Below, piece by piece: positions 9,814-19,153 of a stretch of DNA of 64,000 nucleotides. The stretch lies in the NCBI RefSeq assembly GCF_030757795.1, contig NZ_JAUQWH010000003.1, positions 92,661 to 156,660 on the forward strand. The letters are read 5' to 3'. A program made the position numbers and the translations under genes. The notes under the pieces are model-generated. The model saw only the letters and a program-made list of their open reading frames with translations. It did not search any database and was not told where the DNA came from. The stretch comes from Actinoplanes oryzae (GTDB taxonomy: Bacteria > Actinomycetota > Actinomycetes > Mycobacteriales > Micromonosporaceae). Positions within the stretch are counted from its first letter, which is position 1; each line of letters starts with the position of its first letter.

Positions 9814-11636
9814 CGGCGACCCGCACCCGCATCCTCGTCACCGCCGGATCCGCTCTCGTCCTGCTCGTCGCGGCCCTCACCGTGGCCGTGCTGCGCCGCG
9901 GCGACGAGCCACCGGCCGCCACGCCGGCCCCTTCGCGGGCCGCCACGGTCTCGTTCTTCACCGCCGCGGACACCTCCGGCGCCACCATGGATCCCGCCGA
10001 GCGCCCGGTGGAGCTGGGCCTGCGGTTCGCCACCCGGACGGCGGGCGCCCTGACCGCCGTACGCTTCCTCAAGGCCGACGGCGACCTCGGCCCGCACCGC
10101 GTCACGCTGTGGTCGGGCAAGGGCGAGAAGCTCGCGAGCGCCGACGTGGCGCACGAGTCGCCGTCGGGCTGGCAGGAGGTGCCGCTGCCCGCGCCGGTGG
10201 GCCTCGAGCCCGGCCGCGAGTACGTCGTCTCGTACCACACGTCGCGCTACAAGGTGTCCTCCGGCTGGTTCGCCGACCGGGCGGCCGAGGCGGGGCCGCT
10301 GGTGACGTCCGGGGCGGGGCTGTACGCCTACGGGGAGGGCGACTTCCCGACCCAGAGCTTCTCGGCCAGCAACTACTGGGTGGACGTGGTGTTCGCGCCC
10401 GGGATGGCGGCGCCGGGCACGGTCCCCCCGCAGGCGGCGAGCGCGGCGACCGACCTCGACCTGCCGCGCGTGCCGTGGGAGGGCGGTCCCGGCTACTACG
10501 CGAAGTACGCGAAGAAGTGGACCGACCCGGAGTTCTTCCCGATCGGCGTCTGGTACGAGGGCGTCCACTCCCAGGCCGACATCGACCTGGACCGCTCGGC
10601 GGGCCTCAACACGTACGTGATGCTGACCGCCGACTCCGATCTGAAGCTCATCAGGAGCAACGGCATGCACGCCATGACCGCGGACAAGCGCCCCGGCAGC
10701 GGGGACGAGACCACCGCGTGGATCCTCAACGACGAGGTGGACATGTGGGCGGGCGCCGGCACCGGCGCGTGGACCGGCAAGTACCCCGGCGAGGGCACGC
10801 CCTGCCGCTCGGGCAAGCAGGACTGCGGCTTCGACGTGATGACGAGACTGGCCCGGGACCTGCCGGCCGGCGACGGGCGGATGCGTTACGCGAACTTCGG
10901 CAAGGGCATCATGTTCTGGCAGTCCGACGCCGACGCGAGCAAGTTCGTCAACGCGTGGACCACGGTGGTGTCCAACGACGTCTACTGGTACACCGATCCG
11001 AACGTCTGCGGATCCCCCTCCGAGGGGCCGCGCATCGGCGTCACGCGGGAGACCTGCCGCCGGGCCGCGAACTACGGCCGGACGATGGACCGGATGCGCG
11101 AGGTCGACGCCATGGACGGCAAGCGCCAGCCGGTGTACGCCTTCGTCGAGGTCGGCCATCCCTTCGAGGACGCCGGCGCGCCGACCATCACGGGCGACCA
11201 GGTCGCCGGGGCGGTCATGAACTCGCTCATCCACGAGGCGCGCGGGGTCCTCTACTTCAACCACAACTTCGGCGGCGACTGCGTGTCCCAGCACGTGCTG
11301 CGCGACGCCTGCGGCGCCCGGGTGCGGCCGGTGGTCACCGAGCTCAACCGGCGGATCCGCGAGCTGGCGCCGGTGCTCAACACCCAGTCGTACTCCTTCG
11401 AGCTGAACCCGCGCATGGACACCATGCTCAAGGCGCACGACGGCGCGTTCTACGTCTTCGCGATGCCGGGGCGCGACGGCGGGACGGGCGAGCAGAAGCT
11501 GACCCTCCCCTTGGGAGTCACCGGCTCCTCCGCGGAGGTCCTGTTCGAGGACCGCGAGGTGCCGATCGCCGGCGGCGCGATCACCGACACGTTCGCGCAG
11601 GAGTTCTCGTACCACGTCTATCGCATCGAAGCCTGA
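9810..11636 (+). CDS. Secreted or membrane-anchored DUF4082 protein with putative glycosidase-like domain
   Basis: A 608-residue extracytoplasmic protein: one N-terminal hydrophobic segment (about 8-30), a DUF4082 module (about 46-197; FFTAADTSGATMD, SGWQEVPL, SNYWVDVVF) and a large domain (about 210-608) resembling a TIM-barrel glycoside hydrolase (PIGVWYEG, ILNDEVDMW, YWYTDPN, FVEVGHPFED, EARGVLYFNH). The acidic residues in NDEVDMW and FVEVG are candidate catalytic residues, but I cannot assign a GH family. It is translationally coupled to a glycosyltransferase inside the polysaccharide run, so a role in trimming or modifying the exported polymer is inferred. Confidence 0.7.
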   Translation: MTATRTRILVTAGSALVLLVAALTVAVLRRGDEPPAATPAPSRAATVSFFTAADTSGATMDPAERPVELGLRFATRTAGALTAVRFLKADGDLGPHRVTLWSGKGEKLASADVAHESPSGWQEVPLPAPVGLEPGREYVVSYHTSRYKVSSGWFADRAAEAGPLVTSGAGLYAYGEGDFPTQSFSASNYWVDVVFAPGMAAPGTVPPQAASAATDLDLPRVPWEGGPGYYAKYAKKWTDPEFFPIGVWYEGVHSQADIDLDRSAGLNTYVMLTADSDLKLIRSNGMHAMTADKRPGSGDETTAWILNDEVDMWAGAGTGAWTGKYPGEGTPCRSGKQDCGFDVMTRLARDLPAGDGRMRYANFGKGIMFWQSDADASKFVNAWTTVVSNDVYWYTDPNVCGSPSEGPRIGVTRETCRRAANYGRTMDRMREVDAMDGKRQPVYAFVEVGHPFEDAGAPTITGDQVAGAVMNSLIHEARGVLYFNHNFGGDCVSQHVLRDACGARVRPVVTELNRRIRELAPVLNTQSYSFELNPRMDTMLKAHDGAFYVFAMPGRDGGTGEQKLTLPLGVTGSSAEVLFEDREVPIAGGAITDTFAQEFSYHVYRIEA

Positions 11637-11677
11637 CCGGCGACACTGAACTGAACCACCACTCTTGAGGGGTAGAA

Positions 11678-12604
11678 GTGGATTTTTGGGACCTTACCAA
11701 GCTGATGTTCCGGCGTTGGTATGTCTCCGTGCCCCTGTTCCTCGTGGCGATCGGCGCCACCCTCTTCGTCGCCTCCCGGGTGGAGCCGGACTACGTGGCG
11801 ACCAGCTACGTCCAGCTCGTGCCGCCCGCGATCACGCCCAAGGCGGTCGACGACACCAAGGCCACCGCCCGCAACCCGTGGCTGGACCTGGGGCTCGCGT
11901 CGCTGACCAAGGCCGGCATGATCTCCGTGCAGGACCAGAAGGTGGTCAAGCAGCTGCACGACGCCGGCTTCAGCGACGACTTCACGGCGACGCAGGACCC
12001 GCAGCTGCCCATCGTCACGTTCGAGGTGATCGGCGACGACGAGGCGCAGGCCACCCTCACGTCGGAGCGGCTCATCAAGCACTTCTCCGACACGGTGGGG
12101 ACGCTGCAGAAGGACTACGGCGCCCCGAAGGATCAGATGATCACCGCGCGGCGCCTCGACCTGGGCGACAACATCGAGGAGTCGACCTCGAAGGTCAAGC
12201 GGGCGCTCATCGCGGTCGCCGGGGTCGGCGCCCTGCTCGCCGCGGCACTGACGGTGGCCGCCGACGCGCTGCTGCGCCGCCGCTCCCGCAGGCGGGCCGC
12301 CGCAGCCGCCGCACAGCCCGCCGCGACCCCCGAGACCGTCGCGCCCACCGGGGCGGCATCCGCATCCCCAGGGGCGCCCGCCGCATCTTCGGGGGCGGCA
12401 TCCGCATCTCCGGGGGCGGCCGCGGCATCCGGCGTGCCGGCCATCGCCTCCGTGCTGCCCGAGCAGCGCGTGGCGGCGCCGGCCGGGCCCGCCGCCCCGG
12501 TCGCGGCCGCCGGCGACGAAACGCAGGTCATCCCCCGGCGACCCGGTGAGGAGACCGTCGTGCTGCCGTCGCCGGGCGGCGCCAACGGGAGCAAGCGTCC
12601 TTGA
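11678..12604 (+). CDS. Wzz-like chain-length/export co-polymerase without kinase domain
   Basis: A 308-residue protein with two membrane helices (about 15-33 and 178-200) flanking an extracytoplasmic domain, the layout of Wzz/CapA proteins that set polymer chain length. The cytoplasmic tail (200-308) is Ala/Pro/Ser-rich with a repeated ASASPGA-type unit and ends in two acidic-Thr motifs, DETQVIP and EETVVLP. There is no Walker-type tyrosine kinase domain. GTG start behind a GAGGGG ribosome binding site. The stop overlaps the next start (TTGA). Confidence 0.8.
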   Translation: MDFWDLTKLMFRRWYVSVPLFLVAIGATLFVASRVEPDYVATSYVQLVPPAITPKAVDDTKATARNPWLDLGLASLTKAGMISVQDQKVVKQLHDAGFSDDFTATQDPQLPIVTFEVIGDDEAQATLTSERLIKHFSDTVGTLQKDYGAPKDQMITARRLDLGDNIEESTSKVKRALIAVAGVGALLAAALTVAADALLRRRSRRRAAAAAAQPAATPETVAPTGAASASPGAPAASSGAASASPGAAAASGVPAIASVLPEQRVAAPAGPAAPVAAAGDETQVIPRRPGEETVVLPSPGGANGSKRP

Positions 12605-13971
12605 GCGTCCTGCCGCACCCGACCGACCTCGAGCCGTCGCTGCTGGCCCGGGGCACCTACGCGAGCCGGCGGCGCTTCACCAAGCTCGACGCGGCGGGCC
12701 TGCTCAGCCTCATGGTGTGCCTGGTGATGCTGATCCCGGCGCGGCTCATCATCCCGGCGCTCAGCGAGGTGGGGCGCCCGGCCGTGCTGCTCGGCATCGG
12801 GCTCTGGTGCTGGTGGGTGCTGGTCCGCTTCAACCCGCGGCTCATGGTCGGCGGCCCGCAGCCCCTGCGGTGGTCCGTCCTGGCCTACATGGTCGCGCTG
12901 CTCATCTCGTACGCCGCCGGCTACTGGCGTGGCCTGACGGCGATGGAGGCCAACGGTGCCGACCGGGCGCTGCTGGCGGCGCTGGCCTTCACCGGTGTCA
13001 TCCTGACCGCGGCCGACGGGATCCCGAACTGGGACCGGCTGCGCGGGGTGCTGCGCGTGCTCGTGTGGTGCGCCACGGTCGTCGCCTTCCTGGGTCTCGT
13101 GCAGTTCGCCTTCTGGCTCGACTTCACCCAGTACGTGTCGATCCCGGGCCTGTCCTCCAACGGCGTGGAGCCCGGCTTCGAGCTGCGCGGCGGGGCGATC
13201 CGGGTGGCGAGCACGATGACGCACTACATCGAGTTCAGCACGGTCATGGCCATGACGCTGCCCTTCGCCATCCACTTCGCCCGGTTCGCGCCGCGGCGGC
13301 GGACCCGGCAGCTCTTCGCCGTCGCCGCGGTCATCATCGCGGCCGCGGTCCCGGCCACGGTCTCCCGCACCGGCTTCGTGGCCATCGGGATCGCGCTGCT
13401 CGTGATGCTGCCGGTGTGGGGCTGGCGGATGCGCTACAACATGGCCGCGATCGGGCTCGTCCTCGTGACCGGGCTGATGCTCGTGCGCCCGTCGCTCATG
13501 AACACGCTCGTCGATCTCTTCGCCAACGCCGGCACGGACACCAGCATCACCACCCGCACCAAGCGGTACGAAATGGTCGGCTATTACTTCTCACAAAGGC
13601 CGTGGTTCGGGCGCGGCACCGGCACCTGGATCTCCCCGCAATATCAATTCCTCGACAATCAATGGCTCGCCCAGGCGCTGAGCACCGGCGTGATCGGCGT
13701 GGCGATGCTGGCCCTGCTGCACCTCTGCGCGATCGCGCTGGCCTGGATCGCGGCGCGCCGGGCGACGACGGCCGAGGACCGTCACCTGTGCACGGCACTC
13801 ATCGCGACGCAGGTGATCGCGCTGGTGGTGGCCGCCTTCTTCGACTCGCTCAGCTTCAGCACGTACACCATGGTGCTGGCCCTGACGGTCGGCCTGACCG
13901 GTGCCGTGTGGCGGCTGACGCACCCGGCCCGGATGATCCGCACGACGCTTCCGCGGAAATTGCTCTCCTGA
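12601..13971 (+). CDS. O-antigen polymerase/ligase-like membrane protein (Wzy/WaaL)
   Basis: A 456-residue integral membrane protein with about 11 hydrophobic segments and the long periplasmic-type loop of O-antigen polymerases/ligases (SRTGFVAIGIALL before it; GTGTWISPQYQFLDNQWL within it). It probably polymerises lipid-linked repeat units outside the membrane. The TTG start overlaps the stop of the Wzz-like gene by 4 nt. It lies between the Wzz-like and Wzx-like genes, as expected for a Wzy-dependent system. Confidence 0.85.
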   Translation: MSVLPHPTDLEPSLLARGTYASRRRFTKLDAAGLLSLMVCLVMLIPARLIIPALSEVGRPAVLLGIGLWCWWVLVRFNPRLMVGGPQPLRWSVLAYMVALLISYAAGYWRGLTAMEANGADRALLAALAFTGVILTAADGIPNWDRLRGVLRVLVWCATVVAFLGLVQFAFWLDFTQYVSIPGLSSNGVEPGFELRGGAIRVASTMTHYIEFSTVMAMTLPFAIHFARFAPRRRTRQLFAVAAVIIAAAVPATVSRTGFVAIGIALLVMLPVWGWRMRYNMAAIGLVLVTGLMLVRPSLMNTLVDLFANAGTDTSITTRTKRYEMVGYYFSQRPWFGRGTGTWISPQYQFLDNQWLAQALSTGVIGVAMLALLHLCAIALAWIAARRATTAEDRHLCTALIATQVIALVVAAFFDSLSFSTYTMVLALTVGLTGAVWRLTHPARMIRTTLPRKLLS

Positions 13972-14070
13972 CGACCGGCGATTGTGGACCGAATGGCGGA
14001 GCCCGGCCGGACGCGGCGGCGATAACTTCACGACGGGGGCCTTTCGGGGCCGGCGTGGGGGAGAAACATC

Positions 14071-17000
14071 GTGCATCAATTCCGGGGAATCCTGTCTTTC
14101 GCCGTCGCTGTCGTGCTGGGCGTCGCCGGGGGCGCGGTCGCCGTCGCCACGGCGGCCGCGGCGGATCCGTGCGCGCCCGTGGTGAATCCCATCGTGTGCG
14201 AGAACAGCAAGCCGGGCTCGCCCAAGGAGGAGTGGGACATCCTCGGGGCGGGCGACGACTCGATCCAGGGCTTCGGCACGGACATCAGCGTCGATGCCGG
14301 CCAGCGGATCGACTTCAAGATAAAGACCGACGCGCCCGCCTTCGACATCGACGTCTACCGGCTCGGCTGGTACGACGGCAAGGGCGCCCGGCACATCACC
14401 CCGCTGACCGCGGACGCGGCGGTCGCCAACGACCAGCCCGACTGCGCCACCAACGCGACCACCAGCATCTTCGACTGCGGCGAGTGGGGCGTCACGGCGT
14501 CGTGGGACGTGCCGGCGACGCAGGTCTCCGGGGTCTACATCGCCAAGCTGCACCGGCCCGACACCGGCGGCTCGAGCCACATCATCTTCGTGGTGCGCGA
14601 CGACACGAGCACATCGGACCTGTTCTTCCAGACCTCGGACGCGACGTGGCAGGCGTACAACCTCTACGGCGGCGCCGACTTCTACGAGGGCGGGGAGAAC
14701 GGGCGGGCGTACAAGACGAGCTACAACCGCCCGTTCGCCACCCGCGGCGCCATGGAGGGCCGGGACTTCTTCTTCAGCGCCGAGTATCCGATGGTGCGGT
14801 TCCTGGAGCGCAACGGCTACGACCTGAGCTACACCACGAACATCGACAGCGACCGGCGCGGACAGCTCATCTCCCACCACAAGGTGTTCGTCACCAACGG
14901 CCACGACGAGTACTGGTCGGCGGCGCAGCGCACGCACGTCGAGCAGGCCCGGGACGCGGGCACGCATCTCGCCTTCTTCAGCGGCAACGACGTCTACTGG
15001 CGGACGCGGTACGAGCCGAGCACGGCCGGGGATCCCACCCCGTACCGCACGCTCACCTGTTACAAGGAGACGTGGGCGGAGACGGACACGCTGGATCCCA
15101 CGAGTCAGTGGACGGGCACGTGGCGGGACCCGCGGTTCAGTCCCCCGGCCACGGGCGGCGGGAACCCGGAGAACGCGCTCATCGGCACGGCGTACATGGC
15201 GAACTCGACCGACCTGCCGATGACCGTGCCCGCCGCGCAGGGCAAGTACCGGCTGTGGCGCAACACCACGGTCGCCGACCTGACCTCGGGGCTGGCGACG
15301 CTCGCCCCGCACACCGTCGGCTACGAGTCGAACGAGGACCTGGACAACGGCTTCCGGCCCGCCGGGCTGATCCGGCTGTCCACCACGACCGGCCCGACCC
15401 CCGAGTACCTGCTGGACTGGGGCAAGAACGTCGCGGCGGGCACCACGACGCACCACATGACGATGTACCGCGCGGCCGGCGGCGCGCTGGTGTTCTCCGC
15501 GGGCACGATCCAGTGGGCGTGGGGCCTCGACGACTACCACGACGGCGACGTGCAACCGGTCGACGAGCGGATGCAGCAGGCGACGGTCAACCTCTTCGCC
15601 GACATGAACGTGCAGCCGGCCACGCTGATGGGCACCCTCGACCCGGCCACGGCGTCGTCGGATACGACCGCGCCGACGGTGTCCGTCACCTCCCCGGCCG
15701 CGACCACCACGGTCGCCGACGGATCCCAGGTGACGCTGTCCGGCACGGCGAGCGACGTGGGGGGACGGGTCGCGGGCGTCGAGGTGTCCACCGACTCGGG
15801 CGCCAGCTGGCACCCCGCAACCGGGACGACCTCCTGGACGTACGCCTTCCACGCCACCGGCCTCGGCGCGCAGGTGGTCCAGGTGCGGGCCGTCGACGAC
15901 AGCGTGAACATCGGCACCCCGGCGACCCGGCAGTTCCTGCTCACCGGCAAGAACACGCTGTTCGGTGACCGGGTGCCGGCCACCACCGCGGCGGGCGACG
16001 CCACGGCGCTGGAGCTGGGCGTGAAGTTCGAGCCCGGCGTCGAGGGGTTCGTGACGGGGCTGCGGTTCTACAAGGGGCCGGGCAACACGGGGACGCACAC
16101 CGGCAGCCTCTGGACGGCCGGCGGCGAGCGGCTGGCGACGGGCGTCTACACCAACGAGACCGCGAACGGCTGGCAGACGCTGAAGCTGGCCAAGCCGGTC
16201 GAGGTGCAGCCCGGGAGCACGTACGTCGTCTCCTACTTCGCCCCGAACGGGCACTACGCGGCCGACGCCAAGGCGTTCGCGCTCAACGCCTGGGAGGCCG
16301 GCCCGCTCACCGCGCCGCGCTCGGCCACGACCGGCGGCAACGGGGTCTTCGGCTACGGGACGGGCTTCCCGGAGCGCAGCTACGACGACACCAACTACTA
16401 CGTCGACGTGCAGTTCATCTCCAGCGCGAGCGCGCCGCCGGCGCCGGTGGCGACGACGCCGCTCGACAACGCCAGCGGCGTCGACCCGGCGGTGCACCCG
16501 TCCGTGGTGTTCACCAAGCCGCTCGCGGCCTCGACGATCGACTTCACGGTCAAGGACGGCACGGGCGCCGCGGTGGACGGGAGCGTCGCGTACAGCGCGG
16601 CGACGAAGACGGCGACCTTCACGCCGGCGGATCCGCTGCAGGCCGCCACCGCCTACACCGCGCGGGTCACGGCGACCGACACCAACGGCATCGCCACCGA
16701 GGAACCCGTCACGTGGACGTTCACCACCGACCTGGATCCCTCGGTCAAGAAGTTGTTCGCGAACGACGCCGTGCCCTCGGTGGGCAGCAGCGACGAGTCC
16801 GCGCCGATCGAGGTGGGCACCCGGTTCGTGCCCCTGACCAGCGGGAAGATCGTCGGGCTGCGCTACTGGCAGGGCCCCGGCAACACGGGCACCCACACGG
16901 GCACGCTGTGGTCGGCGGACCAGCAGGTCCTGCGGCAGGTGACGTTCGGCCCGGAGTCGGGCAACGGCTGGCAGACGGCGGTGTTCGACAGCCCGGTGCA

Positions 17001-17706
17001 GGTCGAGGCCGGCGGGTCGTACGTGATCTCCTACTTCGCGCCCAATGGCGGGTACGCGTACACGTCGGGCTTCTTCGGATCCCCCTGGACCAGCGGGCTG
17101 CTGCGCGCACCCGGCGGGGCCAACGGCGTCTTCCGGTACGGATCCAGCGGCTTCCCGGCCCAGTCCTACGGCTCGGCGAACTACTGGGTCGACCCGCTCT
17201 TCCTGCCCGACGCCGATGCCGGTCCCACGCCCGCGCCGGCCGGGGTGACCGTCTTCGGGGCCGGCGACCTGCCGGCGGACGTCGAGTACGCCGACCACGA
17301 CCCCATCAACGTCGGCGTGCGGATCATCCCGGACGTGGACGGCACGATCACCGGCATGCGGTTCTACAAGGGCCCGGGCAACATCGGCAAGCACGTCGGC
17401 ACGCTGTGGACCGCGGACGGCGACCCGCTCGCCTCGGCGACCTTCGGCGCGGAGACCGCCTCCGGCTGGCAGTCGGTCCGCTTCCCGACACCCGTGGAGG
17501 TCACCGCGGGAACGACCTATGTGGTCAGCTATCACACGGCGGTCGGGCTGTACTCGGCCACCATCAACGGTTTCGCGCAAGCCGGCGTCGTCAGCGTGCC
17601 GCTGCGGGTCCCGCAGAGCGGCGGGATGTTCGGCTACGGCACCAACGGCTTCCCGGGCCAGGGATCCAACCACAACTTCTGGGTCGACGTGTACTTCGTG
17701 GAATAG
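14071..17706 (+). CDS. Secreted dimethylformamidase-like protein with three DUF4082 modules
   Basis: A 1211-residue exported protein. A signal peptide (1-32, ending ATAAAADP) is followed by a beta-rich N-terminal domain (about 40-175), a region like the C-terminal part of N,N-dimethylformamidase large subunit (about 181-515; WQAYNLYGG, FFFSAEYPM, VTNGHDEYWS, FFSGNDVYW), an Ig-like domain (about 533-625), DUF4082 #1 (628-783), a Big_5-type Ig domain (788-888), DUF4082 #2 (893-1046) and #3 (1060-1211). The GTG start follows a GGGGGAG ribosome binding site. Its place between wzy- and wzx-like genes suggests a role at the surface glycan; the actual reaction is unknown. Confidence 0.8.
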   Translation: MHQFRGILSFAVAVVLGVAGGAVAVATAAAADPCAPVVNPIVCENSKPGSPKEEWDILGAGDDSIQGFGTDISVDAGQRIDFKIKTDAPAFDIDVYRLGWYDGKGARHITPLTADAAVANDQPDCATNATTSIFDCGEWGVTASWDVPATQVSGVYIAKLHRPDTGGSSHIIFVVRDDTSTSDLFFQTSDATWQAYNLYGGADFYEGGENGRAYKTSYNRPFATRGAMEGRDFFFSAEYPMVRFLERNGYDLSYTTNIDSDRRGQLISHHKVFVTNGHDEYWSAAQRTHVEQARDAGTHLAFFSGNDVYWRTRYEPSTAGDPTPYRTLTCYKETWAETDTLDPTSQWTGTWRDPRFSPPATGGGNPENALIGTAYMANSTDLPMTVPAAQGKYRLWRNTTVADLTSGLATLAPHTVGYESNEDLDNGFRPAGLIRLSTTTGPTPEYLLDWGKNVAAGTTTHHMTMYRAAGGALVFSAGTIQWAWGLDDYHDGDVQPVDERMQQATVNLFADMNVQPATLMGTLDPATASSDTTAPTVSVTSPAATTTVADGSQVTLSGTASDVGGRVAGVEVSTDSGASWHPATGTTSWTYAFHATGLGAQVVQVRAVDDSVNIGTPATRQFLLTGKNTLFGDRVPATTAAGDATALELGVKFEPGVEGFVTGLRFYKGPGNTGTHTGSLWTAGGERLATGVYTNETANGWQTLKLAKPVEVQPGSTYVVSYFAPNGHYAADAKAFALNAWEAGPLTAPRSATTGGNGVFGYGTGFPERSYDDTNYYVDVQFISSASAPPAPVATTPLDNASGVDPAVHPSVVFTKPLAASTIDFTVKDGTGAAVDGSVAYSAATKTATFTPADPLQAATAYTARVTATDTNGIATEEPVTWTFTTDLDPSVKKLFANDAVPSVGSSDESAPIEVGTRFVPLTSGKIVGLRYWQGPGNTGTHTGTLWSADQQVLRQVTFGPESGNGWQTAVFDSPVQVEAGGSYVISYFAPNGGYAYTSGFFGSPWTSGLLRAPGGANGVFRYGSSGFPAQSYGSANYWVDPLFLPDADAGPTPAPAGVTVFGAGDLPADVEYADHDPINVGVRIIPDVDGTITGMRFYKGPGNIGKHVGTLWTADGDPLASATFGAETASGWQSVRFPTPVEVTAGTTYVVSYHTAVGLYSATINGFAQAGVVSVPLRVPQSGGMFGYGTNGFPGQGSNHNFWVDVYFVE

Positions 17707-17713
17707 GACCTTC

Positions 17714-19144
17714 ATGACACAGACGCTCGCCTCCCGGGCGGGCCGGGCGCTGGGCTGGAGCTTCGCCAGCACCGCGCTCGCCCGCCTGGGCACCCTCGCG
17801 ATCGGGATCGCCCTGGCCCGGATCCTCGGGCCGCGGGAGTTCGGCACGTTCGCCGTCGCCATGGTGGCGCTGCTGGCCGTGCTGAGCTTCAACGAGCTCG
17901 GCGTCTCGCTGGCGATCGTCCGGTGGCCCGGCGACCCCGCCCGGGTGGTCCCGACGGTGGCCACCATCTCGATCGCCGCCAGTGCCGCCGTCTACGCGGC
18001 GTGCTGGCTGGGCGCCCCGGCGTTCGCCCGGCTCATGGGCGATGCCGGTGCGGCTCCCGTCGTACGCGTGCTGGCGCTCTGTGTCCTGGTGAACGGCATC
18101 GTCGCCGCGCCGGCCGCGCTGCTGCAACGGCACTTCCGCCAGGGCCGCAAGATGATCGCCGACCAGGTCACCACCTGGCTGGGCTCCTTCGTGTCGATCG
18201 GCTGCGCGCTGGGCGGCCTCGGCGCCATGAGCCTCGCGTACGGGCAGCTCACCGGCGCGGTCCTCGGCGGCGTCCTGCTCGCCGCCTTCGCCCCGGCCGG
18301 CCTGCGCCCCGGCTTCGACCGCGCCACGGCCCGCGAACTGCTGCGCTTCGGCCTGCCCCTGGCCGGCTCGAGCATCATCGTCTTCGCCGTGGCCAACATC
18401 GACCGGCTGCTCGTCGGCGCGGTCCTCGGCCCGGTGCCGCTCGGCTTCTACGTCCTGGCCGTCAACCTCTCCAACTGGCCGGTCACCATGTTCTCCCAGC
18501 CGGTCCGCGCGGTCGCCCCGGCGGCGCTGGCCCGCCTGCAGCACGATCCCGCCGCCATGCGAGCCACCTTCCTGTCCACCGCCGGGCTGCTGACCTCCCT
18601 CACCATGCCGGTGTGCCTCCTGCTCGCCGTGGCCGCCGACCCGCTGATCCGCCTGGTCTACGGCACCACGTGGGGCCCGGCGGCGGACGTGCTGCCGTGG
18701 CTGGCCCTGCTCGGCGCGCTGCGCATCGTCTTCGAGCTGATCTACGACTACTTCGTCGTGCTCGCCGACACCCGCGTCGTCCTCACCGTCCAGATCCTCT
18801 GGCTGGCCGCCCTGATCCCGGCGATCTGGCTCGGCGCCCGCTCCGGCGGCTCCCCCGGCGCCGCGGCGGCCCAGCTCGCGGTCGGCCTCGCGGTCGTGCT
18901 TCCCCTTTACCTGTACGAGCTCCGGCGCGCCGGCATCGCCCCGCGCGCGTTCCTGGCCCGGCTGGCGGTGCCCGTGCTGGGCGCATCCGTCGCGGCCGGA
19001 CTGGCATACGTCGCCGGCCGGACTGTGCCCACCGATCTCGGCTCGCTGGCCGCGATGGGCGTCGTCGGGGCCGGGGCGCTGGGGCTTCTGCTCCACCGGT
19101 CGCGGCGGTCGCTGCGGGAGCTGCGCGCGATGGGACAGCCGTAG
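17714..19144 (+). CDS. Wzx-like polysaccharide flippase (MATE/MOP superfamily)
   Basis: A 476-residue protein with 12-14 predicted membrane helices and the polysaccharide-exporter N-terminus (GRALGWSFASTALARLG, ARILGPREFGTFAVA). It probably flips lipid-linked repeat units across the membrane. The ATG at 17714 lies 7 nt after the previous stop; longer in-frame starts are shadow of that gene. This completes an initiating transferase, glycosyltransferases, Wzz, Wzy and Wzx set. Confidence 0.88.
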   Translation: MTQTLASRAGRALGWSFASTALARLGTLAIGIALARILGPREFGTFAVAMVALLAVLSFNELGVSLAIVRWPGDPARVVPTVATISIAASAAVYAACWLGAPAFARLMGDAGAAPVVRVLALCVLVNGIVAAPAALLQRHFRQGRKMIADQVTTWLGSFVSIGCALGGLGAMSLAYGQLTGAVLGGVLLAAFAPAGLRPGFDRATARELLRFGLPLAGSSIIVFAVANIDRLLVGAVLGPVPLGFYVLAVNLSNWPVTMFSQPVRAVAPAALARLQHDPAAMRATFLSTAGLLTSLTMPVCLLLAVAADPLIRLVYGTTWGPAADVLPWLALLGALRIVFELIYDYFVVLADTRVVLTVQILWLAALIPAIWLGARSGGSPGAAAAQLAVGLAVVLPLYLYELRRAGIAPRAFLARLAVPVLGASVAAGLAYVAGRTVPTDLGSLAAMGVVGAGALGLLLHRSRRSLRELRAMGQP

Positions 19145-19153
19145 TCTGGCCGC

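Noticed and set aside
9684..11615. A 643-residue - strand frame
   Set aside because: Antisense to the DUF4082/glycosidase gene; amino acid composition is typical of shadow frames.
13591..17967. A 1458-residue open frame on the - strand
   Set aside because: It is antisense to the secreted DUF4082 protein and neighbours, rich in Arg/Gly/His/Val repeats with no domain pattern: a GC-bias shadow.
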